Positions 16,703-26,000 of a DNA stretch of 42,869 nt are shown here, in pieces (the stretch's first letter is position 1; the number at the start of each line of letters is the position of its first letter). The stretch is from a virus. The stretch spans positions 1-42,869 of the IMG/VR virus record IMGVR_UViG_3300035698_007432; one strand, given 5' to 3'. The notes below the pieces were generated by a model. That model did no database searches and was not told the DNA's origin. It saw only the letters and a program-made list of their open reading frames with translations. The translations under genes were made by a program, and so were the position numbers.

Positions 16703-17482
16703 TCAACCTATTACAGGTATCAGGGGCCTTCGCCTACCGTTCAATTCCGTCCGCAGACGCTCCAAGTCTTCACGGCCTTCGGTCACCAATGCCTCACCAT
16801 CTGTTTGCTCAGTACCGCCATCAGGCATCGGGACGCCCCCCTGTTTGCGCAGCGCCCGACCCAAAGTTGTTTTGGCCGCAGCAATGCAGTAATCCACGAT
16901 CCAGTCCGTGTTGGAGGCGGGTACCCACAGCAGCCCGGTGTCCGTGTCGTCATCTGCGGTGACGCTGATCGTGTACGTGTAGCTGCAAAGGTATTGTGTC
17001 GCCCCCAACTCACTGAGGATAACGGGTTCAAGGTTGGTAACGGAAATGTACAGATAGTAAAGCCCATCCGCCTCCCACTGCGCTGACCACTCTGGCTCGG
17101 CGGATACCAACCTGCGCGCCTGTTCGAGATACTGAAAACGAGCCATAATGTTCCCATACGTATCCGCGCTCATCGGGATTCCCGAAGGGCTGTCCCACGT
17201 CATTGGATCGAATAGCCCTTCATACTCCGCGCGGGGGCCAAGGAACTCAACCTCCGTGATCCCGCGTAGTCCGGCGTGCGTAATAGGATATTTCTTCTGC
17301 GCCCGCGCGATGGTAAGCGCGGCCTTACGCCGAACGGGAACGGTACGGTTGTACAAACGGATGGCCCCGCGGATAATACGGGTCACGTCTTGACGGTTAA
17401 TCTCAACGTCCACAAGGGTGTCGCCAAGTTCACCCCGGATTTCTTCCTCAATAAGCTCAACTGTCAATTCCGAGTTCGGCAT
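16703..17482 (-). CDS. Putative neck / head-tail adaptor protein
   Basis: The protein has 259 residues, with GGAG 8 bases before the ATG. Its N-terminal segment (LTVELIEEEIRGELGDTLVD, VEINRQDVTRIIRGAIRLYN) is a helical pattern typical of connector or neck proteins that bind under the portal. The central part has FDPMTWDSPSGIPMSADTYG and a strand-rich region with DGLYYLYISV, and the protein ends with a charged helix (REDLERLRTELNGRR). The cluster position after the capsid genes and before the tail-completion candidates fits an adaptor or neck protein. Which T4-like counterpart (gp13, gp14) applies cannot be decided here. Confidence 0.62.
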   Translation of the reverse strand: MPNSELTVELIEEEIRGELGDTLVDVEINRQDVTRIIRGAIRLYNRTVPVRRKAALTIARAQKKYPITHAGLRGITEVEFLGPRAEYEGLFDPMTWDSPSGIPMSADTYGNIMARFQYLEQARRLVSAEPEWSAQWEADGLYYLYISVTNLEPVILSELGATQYLCSYTYTISVTADDDTDTGLLWVPASNTDWIVDYCIAAAKTTLGRALRKQGGVPMPDGGTEQTDGEALVTEGREDLERLRTELNGRRRPLIPVIG

Positions 17483-17507
17483 AGCGCGCTCCGTCCCTTG
17501 CAGGCCG

Positions 17508-18467
17508 CTATGCCTGCGAGTTTATTTCTGCCAACGCAAGGCGGGCATCTTTGATTGTAATCTGCTCGTTCAAGCCCGTGCCTTCGATGGTATTGAGGTC
17601 GAGGTCGTGTTCCTGCGCGAACTTGAAGGCCCGCCCACTGGCATTGATCGCCGAGGGTTCCTGTGTGCTTTCGGCGATTAACTGCTCCTTCACTTCCTCG
17701 TAGTTTTGGGCATTGACCTTATGTTCCGTCTCCACGACCAACAACAAATCGAGGGCGGACTGGTACTTGATGTACTCTGCTGGAAGCACAGGCTTCGCGC
17801 CCACGAAGCGCGCTTGCATATAGTACCCCATCGGAACACGCTTCGCCGGATCGCCCTCTAATTCAGGGGAGATGTCCTCGATGAGTTTCAAGATGAACGG
17901 ATTGAAGTCCTCAAAGGCCGCTTCCTCGTCCTCTATGGCTTCCTTAGTGGCCGTGGGGGCGTCTGGGAGTGGTTCGGTGACCGTTGGCACCTGTGCGGCG
18001 GCTGCGGGTGCTGTGGGTGCTTCAGGGGCTTTGGTAACGGGTCGCTGCGGAAGCCCACTAATACCCACCTCGATACGCGTCCTGTCGATGGCGACGGCGT
18101 TGAACAACGCCACGTTGGTATGGTACAGATTGGTGAGGGTCTGTGCCTGCTCTGCCACACTCTGCGCACGTAGGTTAAGGATGCAGTCGTTCACGTCGGC
18201 CTGCATGATGGCCGCCGTAGGGAAGCCCGGCATAGTTCTCGCAGCGACGTGGCCCAAGGCCGCGTCGGAACCGGGAAAGGGATACAGCGGGCCATGCCCA
18301 CTGACAAACTGGCGATAGTGCTCACCAACCACTTCATAAATCGCGTCGGGCCGTGTCCCCTTATTCCGAAACGGGTGTACGTTGATCGGGTTCTTCTCCG
18401 GGCCGAACACGCGTACCGCACTCGACTGAAGATTTACAAAAACCGGCTGCGCCTTTTTCAACGTCAT
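17508..18467 (-). CDS. Virion-region protein with C-terminal peripheral-subunit-binding-like domain
   Basis: The ATG at 18467 (AAGGAG upstream) gives 319 residues; the open frame extends upstream into the terminator and was trimmed. Residues 1-140 are a compact domain, residues 145-185 a Pro/Ala/Thr-rich linker and 185-260 helical. Residues 273-315 read INASGRAFKFAQEHDLDLNT, then IEGTGLNEQITIKDARLAL. This matches the E3/PSBD pattern (S-x-x-A-x-x-x-A-x-E-x-x-x-D-L, G-T-G, I-T-x-x-D) known from lipoamide dehydrogenase complexes and seen in some phage proteins as a small DNA- or protein-binding module. The gene follows the capsid terminator and opens the neck cluster, so a head-associated role is likely. 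Confidence 0.7.
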   Translation of the reverse strand: MTLKKAQPVFVNLQSSAVRVFGPEKNPINVHPFRNKGTRPDAIYEVVGEHYRQFVSGHGPLYPFPGSDAALGHVAARTMPGFPTAAIMQADVNDCILNLRAQSVAEQAQTLTNLYHTNVALFNAVAIDRTRIEVGISGLPQRPVTKAPEAPTAPAAAAQVPTVTEPLPDAPTATKEAIEDEEAAFEDFNPFILKLIEDISPELEGDPAKRVPMGYYMQARFVGAKPVLPAEYIKYQSALDLLLVVETEHKVNAQNYEEVKEQLIAESTQEPSAINASGRAFKFAQEHDLDLNTIEGTGLNEQITIKDARLALAEINSQA

Positions 18468-18541
18468 TGTCCTTCTCCTTACCGTGTGCGGGTTACTCGC
18501 ACGTCCTCGATAAGGGCGCTGGTACGATACCAACGCCACTC

Positions 18542-18577
18542 TAAAAGTATGCCGGGGTGTGGTGGCCCCGGCATACT
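18542..18577 (-). terminator. Intrinsic terminator after the capsid gene
   Basis: On the minus strand a perfect 12-bp stem (AGTATGCCGGGG with CCCCGGCATACT, 18546-18577) with an 8-base loop is followed by TTTT (18548-18542 region). It lies 24 bases after the major capsid stop and 75 bases before the next start. It would end or attenuate the capsid transcript, so the neck genes are either read through at a lower level or use their own promoter, which I could not find. Confidence 0.82.
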
Positions 18578-18600
18578 GCTCATGGTTGTACGCCGCGCGG

Positions 18601-20121
18601 TTACGGTGAGAGGTTGATCCGCGCGTAGAAGTCGGGATTGACCATCTTGGTCGCGTACCGACTCGCCATGCCCTTCTGGGTAAGGAAGTCCGCCGTGGTC
18701 AGACTGTCGGTGGTGTAAAGCATCTGGTACGGCGACCACACGAAGCCCGCCTCGAAGAACTGCGTGCCTTTGAAGCCCATCAGCACGTTACCAGTGGCAC
18801 TCGCACCCGTCTCGTTGATGAGGTGCCAGTCTTTGTACACCCTATACTTGCCCTGAAGCGTTCCAATGAAGTGCAAGCCTTGGACGCTCGCCGGACGCGG
18901 GGCCGGGACAAACAACGTGCGGGGCAGGGACTCGACCACGTTGGCCGCGCCCTCGTCCACCACCAACCAGTTGCCGTACCCCTTTTGGGTACGCTGCCAG
19001 ATGTTGTTGCTGGCCTGATTGAGGTAGTACACGATGTCCTTGAAGTGATCCTGCTGATTGTACCCAGCCGAACCCGTGATGGGGAACGTGGACACAATCG
19101 GCGCGACCGCCCAGATCGACGCGATGATTTGCCGCGCGATCTCGAAGTTCATCTGCTCGGCACAGCCGGAGATGAGATTCGGTTCGAGCGACACGCCGAA
19201 CTCGGTCATGACATCGTGCAGCGCCTCGGTGGAGTAGTTGAGTTGCATCGCGCGCCGCTGCGTCTCGGTCGTGCTTGTGGTGATCTGCACGTCCATCTGC
19301 GGGATGCTGCTCGACCCCTCACTGTCCCACCGGTAATACGCCGTCACCGCTGCGTTGGTGAACGTATCGGCGTTGACTTGGATGCTGTACACGCCGGTCG
19401 CATAGTCGATGCTCGATGCCGCGAGCGCCAACACCGCACCTGTGTCATCGCGCGTCAACACGAAACCACCAGCGGAGTTGTCGGTCGCGGTGACCCCAAT
19501 GGGGGTGCTATGCGTCAGCGTCAGCCGGATGGAGCCGGGGATGACGCCGCCCCCGTCGTGGTAAGTCAGGGTGCCCGTCACGGTATCCGCTCCGGGGCCT
19601 GCGCCCTTGGCTTCGCCGTCAACGACGTTATCCGAGTAGTGGTACCCGGAATCCTGCTTGCCGGTCTGCGCGTCGAAGGCCCGCTGCCCTGCGGTGATGT
19701 CGCCCTTCGTCGAGCCGTAAATCCAGTTCCAGTAAATCACCGTGGCCGTCCGGCGATTCGTGGGCTGAACCGACACGAGGTCGTTGATGGGATTGGTCGG
19801 GAACGCCGCGCGGATGATCGGGAACAGATAGTCACTGAACCCGCCGACCAACGCTGACCGCGTGGCCTCGTTGATGTGCAGCAAGCCGTCCTCATCCAGC
19901 TTGCTTCCCGCGCGGCAGACGCGCGCCTGCCAGCGCTTGCAGTTTTCGAGCACGATGGCGGTTTGCCCTCGGAGAATCGGGTCTTCGATCCGAAGATCGG
20001 CGTCCTCACTCTCCGAGAAGTATTCCAACCATCCACCCTCGGCTTCCGGGGTCTCGGCGAGGCGAAGGCCAGCCGCGACGATACCCTCGTAGATGCCGCT
20101 TTGCCCTTGCTGTACAATCAT
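18601..20121 (-). CDS. Major capsid protein (T4 gp23-like, HK97 fold) with inserted beta domain
   Basis: ATG 20121 with AAAGGACG upstream gives 506 residues. The order of segments fits gp23-type major capsid proteins: RRTATVIYWNWIYGSTKGDI near 124-142, CAEQMNFEIARQIIASIW near 320, LVVDEGAANVV near 386, and the C-terminal TQKGMASRYATKMVNPDFYA before RINL. The first 40 residues include LAETPEAEGG, a possible capsid-protease cleavage region. Residues about 180-268 are an insert (TGTLTYHDGGGVIPGSIRLT, SIDYATGVYSIQVN, AAVTAYYRW) that reads as an Ig-like beta domain and probably faces outward. The gene follows the protease-scaffold gene, as in T4-like phages. Confidence 0.92.
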   Translation of the reverse strand: MIVQQGQSGIYEGIVAAGLRLAETPEAEGGWLEYFSESEDADLRIEDPILRGQTAIVLENCKRWQARVCRAGSKLDEDGLLHINEATRSALVGGFSDYLFPIIRAAFPTNPINDLVSVQPTNRRTATVIYWNWIYGSTKGDITAGQRAFDAQTGKQDSGYHYSDNVVDGEAKGAGPGADTVTGTLTYHDGGGVIPGSIRLTLTHSTPIGVTATDNSAGGFVLTRDDTGAVLALAASSIDYATGVYSIQVNADTFTNAAVTAYYRWDSEGSSSIPQMDVQITTSTTETQRRAMQLNYSTEALHDVMTEFGVSLEPNLISGCAEQMNFEIARQIIASIWAVAPIVSTFPITGSAGYNQQDHFKDIVYYLNQASNNIWQRTQKGYGNWLVVDEGAANVVESLPRTLFVPAPRPASVQGLHFIGTLQGKYRVYKDWHLINETGASATGNVLMGFKGTQFFEAGFVWSPYQMLYTTDSLTTADFLTQKGMASRYATKMVNPDFYARINLSP

Positions 20122-20146
20122 TATTACGTCCTTTCTGTTGGTTGTG

Positions 20147-21784
20147 TTACTCTGACTCCGCCACGACGGGAGCAACGGCTTCCTGCCGCGACTTCATCTC
20201 ATTCAAAGCACGCGCTGCTCGGCGCGCGCCCCGCGATGCAGACCTCGGACGCGGCTCCGGTGCTGCTGCTCCGTCATCGGACGCGACCCGCAGCCCTGCT
20301 GGAAGGGCCGGTCGGGATGATCCTGACGCAGCGGTGGGTGGTGCCACAGTCGGCAGCAGATGCTCGGCGAACAACGCCACGTGACCGGGGTCAGCGGCTT
20401 CCTGAAGCATGGAACCGAACTTACGTAGTTCGGGGTGCTCCGTCAGCACGGCTTCGACGGCGGTGTTGATCCCCGCCTCGTCGCGCTCGTCCTCGCTTTC
20501 CTCGGACAGACTGGCGATGTATGCCGCGGATACGTCCAGCTTGGCTTCCGTCAACCGAAGCATGGCCTTTATATCTGCCGCTTCACGAAGGGCAACGTCC
20601 AACTGACCCCGGAGAAGCTCAATCTGCCCTTCCCGGTCGGAAAGGGCCTCATGATACTCCGCCCGTGTGTTCTCAGCCTCATCCGTGAGCGTCTGGTACT
20701 GCTCCGCCAGTTCGCTGTTGGTTTTTTGAAGCCGGGACACGATCTGCTCAAATGCGCCCGCGCTGCGTTGACGTTCCTCGTCGGTCTCACCCTCGGTCGC
20801 GCCTTCGATGATGGTCTGGATTGCCACTTCCTGCGTAGCTGCGTGAACTTGACCTAGTTTACGGTGCAGCCAGTCTCGGAGTTCGTCCGCCTTTGCAATG
20901 GGGATCGACTTCTCCTTGACCGCGCCACTCACGCTCCCAAGCCGTGCCAGCAAGCTAGAGGTAAGCTCAATCCTGCCAACTTCATCCAGCGCCTCGATAG
21001 GCATTTCGACGAGTTCGGTGACGGCAACTTGGAGCGCCTTCGCCTCGTCAGTCAAGACGTCCTGCCCGTGTTCCTCAATCAATACTTCTTCGGTCGTGTT
21101 CTTGTCCTGTACCTTCGGCTTCGGGAACGCGCCCGGAGTCGAGGGCTTCATCACAGCGTCGAAGGTCACGAGGTTGTAGTCTTGCTCGTTAACCACGCCT
21201 TCTGCATTAACGCTTCCGGTGCCACGTGACGATACACCCCACCGGACGTTCTTTCGGATGTACTCCTGCACAATCTTACCGTTCGGGGTGTCCAATACTT
21301 CAGCGGTGCCCCACACCACGCCGTCCTTACGAAGCTGCAAGCTCGTCGTGATCAACGCACCCTTGCTGCCATCCGTCCTGCCGTCCTGCGGATGTTCAAG
21401 GTGTCCAATCATCCCCCGCTCTTTAATAGTCTGCTGCTGCGGGGACTTTGAGTCGGCGACGATACGCTCCCAAATCTTGCGGGGGTACCGCCGCTTGTTC
21501 GCGTTTGCCACGTCGGAGCGCTGGAAGGGGCCTTCGACGAACCAATGTCCGCCCTTGACCACCTTCGTACCGTCCGCCTTTTCCTCAAGGTCAAGGTCGC
21601 CGAAGCTCTCAACAATAACCGTATCTTCGACGAGTAGCGTCGTCTCGGCGAGTTCGTTCGGCGCTCCCTTGAAGAAGAACGCCTTCCCCCCTTGTTGAAC
21701 GAGTACGACTTCGGGGATCAGAGCGCCGTCAGCGCCCTCGTGAATCAGCGACCCCGATGAAAGGTAAAGTTCGGTAACGGACAT
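20147..21784 (-). CDS. Prohead protease fused to a scaffold-like coiled coil (T4 gp21-like)
   Basis: A protein of 545 residues with AAGGAG 9-12 bases before ATG 21784. Residues 80-215 match gp21-type capsid maturation proteases: VEGPFQRSDVANANKRRYPR, GMIGHLEHPQDG with candidate catalytic His128 or His131, VRWGVSSRGTG with candidate Ser185 or Ser186, and VTFDAVMKPSTPGAFP. Residues about 330-430 form a long coiled coil (FEQIVSRLQKTNSELAEQYQ, REGQIELLRGQLDVALREAA), and 470-545 is an Ala/Pro/Arg-rich tail. In T4 protease and scaffold (gp22) are separate genes. Here one chain carries both, so the scaffold would be removed by self-digestion. Role: capsid assembly, then cleavage of head proteins. 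Confidence 0.88.
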   Translation of the reverse strand: MSVTELYLSSGSLIHEGADGALIPEVVLVQQGGKAFFFKGAPNELAETTLLVEDTVIVESFGDLDLEEKADGTKVVKGGHWFVEGPFQRSDVANANKRRYPRKIWERIVADSKSPQQQTIKERGMIGHLEHPQDGRTDGSKGALITTSLQLRKDGVVWGTAEVLDTPNGKIVQEYIRKNVRWGVSSRGTGSVNAEGVVNEQDYNLVTFDAVMKPSTPGAFPKPKVQDKNTTEEVLIEEHGQDVLTDEAKALQVAVTELVEMPIEALDEVGRIELTSSLLARLGSVSGAVKEKSIPIAKADELRDWLHRKLGQVHAATQEVAIQTIIEGATEGETDEERQRSAGAFEQIVSRLQKTNSELAEQYQTLTDEAENTRAEYHEALSDREGQIELLRGQLDVALREAADIKAMLRLTEAKLDVSAAYIASLSEESEDERDEAGINTAVEAVLTEHPELRKFGSMLQEAADPGHVALFAEHLLPTVAPPTAASGSSRPALPAGLRVASDDGAAAPEPRPRSASRGARRAARALNEMKSRQEAVAPVVAESE

Positions 21785-22160
21785 TTCCTGACTCCTTCTC
21801 GGCGTCTTTGAACAAGACGCGCGTCTTCGGGGGTGGGTTCTTCAACACCAACACCCGGTTCTGCGGCGGAATCACTTGCGCCGCTCCAAACTCACGCGCG
21901 AGGTCAATGCCACGACACCCAAGATCAAACATCCCAATGTTTCGGAGCCACTTTATAATTCGCTGGGTGTCGCTGCCCAAGTTGTAGCTCGTGTGTTCCT
22001 CGTCGTCGAGCAGCAACTCAAAACGTTCATAATCCCGGTTCCATACAAAGACGAAAAACTCGCATGCGATCAGCGAAGTCGGCCACGGGACTTTCCCGTC
22101 GAGTTTTACACCGCCTCCGGGTTCGCTTCCTGCTTCAACGGTCGGTCGCAGTTCGGACAT
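21729..22160 (-). CDS. Small protein overlapping its neighbours, unknown function
   Basis: The ATG at 22160 gives 143 residues (MSELRPTVEAGSEPGGGVKL). This frame overlaps the zinc-ribbon gene by 55 bases and the protease gene by 56 bases. The central part, ACEFFVFVWNRDYERFELLL and IIKWLRNIGMFDLGCRGIDL, looks like a folded mixed alpha/beta protein, so I accept it. A start slightly further downstream would remove the first overlap, but no good codon with a ribosome site is visible. No known domain is recognised. It may be an assembly factor for the protease or capsid, judged only from position. Confidence 0.62.
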   Translation of the reverse strand: MSELRPTVEAGSEPGGGVKLDGKVPWPTSLIACEFFVFVWNRDYERFELLLDDEEHTSYNLGSDTQRIIKWLRNIGMFDLGCRGIDLAREFGAAQVIPPQNRVLVLKNPPPKTRVLFKDAEKESGNVRYRTLPFIGVADSRGR

Positions 22161-22267
22161 CTCTTTGGGTATAACCCCGGATATTTTGGGATCGGGAAGC
22201 CGCAAGTACAAACCATGTGATTCTTGTTCTTGAGCAGTGCGTTAACCAACCCGTGCGTCGCTGCCAT
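22106..22267 (-). CDS. 53-residue zinc-ribbon protein
   Basis: The ATG lies one base after the preceding stop (TAACATG). The short chain has MVCTCGFPIPKYPGLYPKRC followed by PNC: cysteines at 20, 22, 37 and 40 in a CxC...CPNC arrangement that fits a small zinc ribbon or knuckle. The last part is charged (DRPLKQEANPEAV). Such small zinc proteins in phages may be regulators or structural adaptors. It is too short for standard ORF finding, but the start, spacing and cysteine pattern support it. It overlaps the following gene in another frame. Confidence 0.65.
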   Translation of the reverse strand: MAATHGLVNALLKNKNHMVCTCGFPIPKYPGLYPKRCPNCDRPLKQEANPEAV

Positions 22268-22268
22268 G

Positions 22269-23039
22269 TTACAGCACTCCGGCTCTATTCCTCAATTCTA
22301 ACTCTCCGACGTAATGCGCGATGCTGACCGCGCCCCGCGCCGCCACGGTACTTGGCGCGAACCGGACGTACTCGGCGTAGCGTAGGATACCACCTGCCAT
22401 TCCAACCACGGTGATAACCGCACCAGTTTCCGCGTCAGTGATGATTTCATTACCACCCACGCCCGGCTGCGCGGTCAAGTCCGTCGAGTCGCCCGCGCCC
22501 GCCACAGCGTCGATACGCAACACCGAGGCATTGATGACGACGATGAGAGCCGCAATCTGCGCGGGAGCGCCCACGCCCACGAAGCCCGTGTTGTTCGGAT
22601 CGACAACGCCGTCGTCGTCAAACTCAAACGTAACGGTGTTGACACCATCACTGATCGTAATGGCATCTTCGTCTGTCAAAGCACCGCCGAAGTCCACACT
22701 GCCCGTCGCCAACGTCTCGGTAATGCCTTCGATGAGGAAGGGGATGCGGGCCAGCGCAGGGACAGCGAAGCCGGTCGCGCCACTGACATCCACCCCGTTG
22801 ACGCGCAACTGAAGCGAGTCGTAGTTATCGGGGTTGCCCACCGCTTCGTTGGTTCCCGATCCCTCGACGGTCAACGTGAACGCCGCGTCGCCCTTATTTT
22901 CAACCACGCAGAGCAGTGGATAAGCCGGGGGGCCTGCGTGTACCGCGTCGAACGACAGGTCGCGGGTGACCGCGACGGTGGTAACCACGGCTGCCCCACC
23001 CGCCTGTCCGATGGTAATCTGGTGTTCTTGAACGTTCAC
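22269..23039 (-). CDS. Putative decoration/surface protein with the shared beta domain
   Basis: A GTG start at 23039 with AAGGAG 8 bases upstream gives 256 residues. Residues 1-90 are a small beta domain (QITIGQAGGAAVVTTVAVTR, AYPLLCVVENKGDAAFTLTV). Residues about 110-215 are the domain seen in the sheath, the spike and the next gene upstream: EDAITISDGVNTVTFEFDDD, then AALIVVINASVLRIDA, then ITVVGMAGG. The rest returns to beta strands. No signal peptide or membrane span is present. By composition and by neighbours (large beta protein upstream, capsid genes downstream) this is likely a head or tail surface protein. The recurring palindrome lies just before its ribosome site. Confidence 0.75.
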   Translation of the reverse strand: MNVQEHQITIGQAGGAAVVTTVAVTRDLSFDAVHAGPPAYPLLCVVENKGDAAFTLTVEGSGTNEAVGNPDNYDSLQLRVNGVDVSGATGFAVPALARIPFLIEGITETLATGSVDFGGALTDEDAITISDGVNTVTFEFDDDGVVDPNNTGFVGVGAPAQIAALIVVINASVLRIDAVAGAGDSTDLTAQPGVGGNEIITDAETGAVITVVGMAGGILRYAEYVRFAPSTVAARGAVSIAHYVGELELRNRAGVL

Positions 23040-23055
23040 GGGCTGTTCTCCTTTT

Positions 23056-23070
23056 TTGACACCATGTCAA
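23056..23070. repeat. Recurring palindrome, copy 3 (TTGACACCATGTCAA)
   Basis: This inverted repeat with one arm mismatch lies in the 46-base gap before the GTG start of the 256-residue protein. It is directly upstream of the AAAAAAGGAG ribosome site, 17 bases from the start codon. Confidence 0.8.
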
Positions 23071-23085
23071 ACCTGCACAGGCCGG

Positions 23086-26000
23086 TTAGATTTCAACCGG
23101 CGAGAGCAGACTGCTGTGCCGCAACTGCATATTGCACGTGCCGCCGCCCGACGACAAAACCCGCAGCCGGGCGTCCACACCCTCACGCAACTTAATGTCG
23201 CGCGTGATCGTGGTCAGGGCTTGCAGCGCCACGGCGTCGATAGCTTCGCCGTGCGTAGCTGCGGCCACTGTAACCCAATTCCCGGTGGCCGTCCGTATCT
23301 GTACCGTGATGGACAAGGCCATTTCGTCGGCCTTGAACTCCATGTGCAAAGGCCCGCCTCGCATTACACGGAACTCCATCATCACGGCGTCTTCGGTCTT
23401 CGCCACACCACCTGAAAAAGTGGCCGTGGCCGTGACGTTGGTTGCCACCGTAACGACAGTCGCGTTGCTGCCCTTGGTTCCGGGGTTGTTGTGTGTGAGG
23501 TATACGACGCTATTACCACCGAACGTGGCAACCGCCGCGGTGAGCAAAAGGCCCGATGCGTTGATCGCCGCGGCCAACGACGCCGCGGTCAAAGCTGCCG
23601 AGACACCGATGGTCACCGACGCGCGCGGGAAGTCATAGGCCACGCCCACCGCCAACGCCCCGGTGCTGTCGAACTCAAATACCGCTTCCTGACCATAGTA
23701 GTCAGTGATGGTAATGATTTCTTCATCCGCGGGCAGGCCCGCGAAGGTGATCGTTCCCCACGCCGCCACGTCGTCGAGCGTCCCTTCCGCCCCGCCCGTA
23801 AAGTCCGTACGCGTGACGTTGGTTGCCACCTCAGCAATAGCGGCGGAGTTTCCACGAACGCCTGCTTCCCGATGCGTGAAGTCGATGGTGTCAACACCCG
23901 ACGCCTCTCCGAGGATGTTCTCCCACAGGGCCGAGGCCGCAAAGGTCGTGAGGAAGTTGTCCCGCGACAACTCGGCAGTAGCACCGAGGGTCACCGCGGT
24001 GTTGCCCGCCGTGATCGCCAAGTCCGTACCAAGTTGCATCCCGACTGCCACGATGTTCGCGCCGGTTTCAACGATAGCAACGTTACCTGCCGTGCCAACA
24101 GCGTCGTTGGTAAGGTTGACGACACCACCGCCCGCATCGACGGCTGTGATCGCGAGGCCCGCACCAACTGTATTGATCTCCGCCGTAAGCAACGCAGCCG
24201 AACGAGCCGCTGTACCCCCGACCAGAACAGGCGTTCCACCACCAGCAGCGACAGCCGCCGCGCCGTTGAGCATACCGGTTGCCACGATCCGAGCGCCAGC
24301 CGTGCTTTCGAGGATAGCGACGTTGTGAGCCACGCCCCCTTCATCGGCATCGAGGTCAGTGCTGTCAGGAGCGCCTATTGTCGCAGTAAACAGCAGGGCC
24401 GTACCGGCGACCGCCGTGCGAAAGTTCACTTCCGTAGCCGCGGCGTTCACACCGATTGCCACGGCCACGTCGCCAGTGATAGGGCCGTCCCCGGCATTCA
24501 AACCACCGGAGTAATCAACCTTCGAGTAATTCGCGCCGATTTCTTGAATGACGGTGTTCCCCGCCACGCCCACGCCGTCCTGCGTGAGGGTAATGACGCC
24601 GCCACCAGCATCGACGGCGGTGGAGTCCAACGTGGCTTCGGCGTTGATTGCCACGGTGAGGAAGGCGGTCGTCCTGAGATACGTCGAGCCGAGTAAGACG
24701 GCGGTGCTTGGGGCCGTAGCCGCCGCTGCCACGCCGTTCACCATGCCTGTTGCCGTGATGCGCGCGGCGGCAGTGCTTTCAAGGATCACAACATTGTGCG
24801 CCACGCCCCCTTCATCCGCGTCGATGTCCGCTGAGTCGGCTGCGCCGGGGGAAGCGGTGAACAGGAGAGCCGACGCGTTGACCACGACGATGAATGCCGC
24901 GATGGTGTCGGCTGCCGCCGCTCCAATAGCGAAGGCCACGTCACCGCCGATTGGGCCGTCGCCGGGATCAAATCCACCCGTCATTTCCGTGTCGGTGGTG
25001 TTGGTCGCCCCTGACGTGTCAATGGCAACGTTACCAGCCGCGAGGTACGCGTCGTTGGTGAGGTTGGTCACACCGGCACCGGCGTCCGCTGCCAGCATTG
25101 CCAAGCCGCCGCCCACGTTGTTGACCGCAGCGACGAAGAAGGTGGTCGTGCGAAGGTTCGTAGCTCCAAGCATCACGGGTTCGCCGCCGCCCGATGCCAC
25201 TGCCGCCGCGCCGAGCGTCATACCCGCCACAACCACGCGCGCGCCGCCTGTGCTTTCGACGATGGCGACGTTGTACGATATTCCGCCCTCATCCGCGAGC
25301 AGGGTCAAGTCGTCACCCGCGCCGGGAGCAGCCACCATAAGCAGGGCCGTACCGTTAATCGCCGTGACGAGGTTGTCGCGCGTCGTAGTAGGATCAAGCG
25401 CGGCAATGTCCACTTGCACGTCGCCGCCAATACCACCGCCCGACTCAAACTCGAAGACCAGACTCGTGCCTTGGCCGTCGTCGATGGTAATCGTATCGGC
25501 ATCAAGCGGAAGGACGGCAATGTCAATGGTTCCCGACGCGTGCTGCGGATCGTCAACCTCAAACTCCGTAGCCACGTTCACGCCGTCGTCGATTTCGATG
25601 AGATCGCCGTCTGCGGAGTTGCCGCCCGCGATGGTCACGGTGCCTGTGGCCTGCACCCCCCCGTCCCCCTCGAAGACGATGACGGTACCGTCGCCGTCTT
25701 CAACGGTAACAGTATCACCGTCGTTCAAGTTAGCGGTGAAGTCCACGTTGCCATCGGCGTGTACAGGGTCGTCGATCTCAAACTGGATCGTATCCACCCC
25801 GTCGTCGAGGTCAACCCGGTCGCCGTCCGCGGCGTTGCCAGCCGTGAGGGTAACAGAACCGTCCGCCACCACACCCGCGTCCATCTCAAAGATGACCGTC
25901 GTACCGTCCCCGTCCTCGACCGTAACGGTATCCGCGTCGTTCGGGTTGACGTTAAACGCGACGTTACCGTCCGCATGGACAGGATCATCGAACTCAAACT

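Noticed and set aside
17502-17519. Small hairpin (GCAGGC/GCCTGC) after the PSBD-containing gene
   Set aside because: Only 6 bp, overlaps the stop codon region, no T run.
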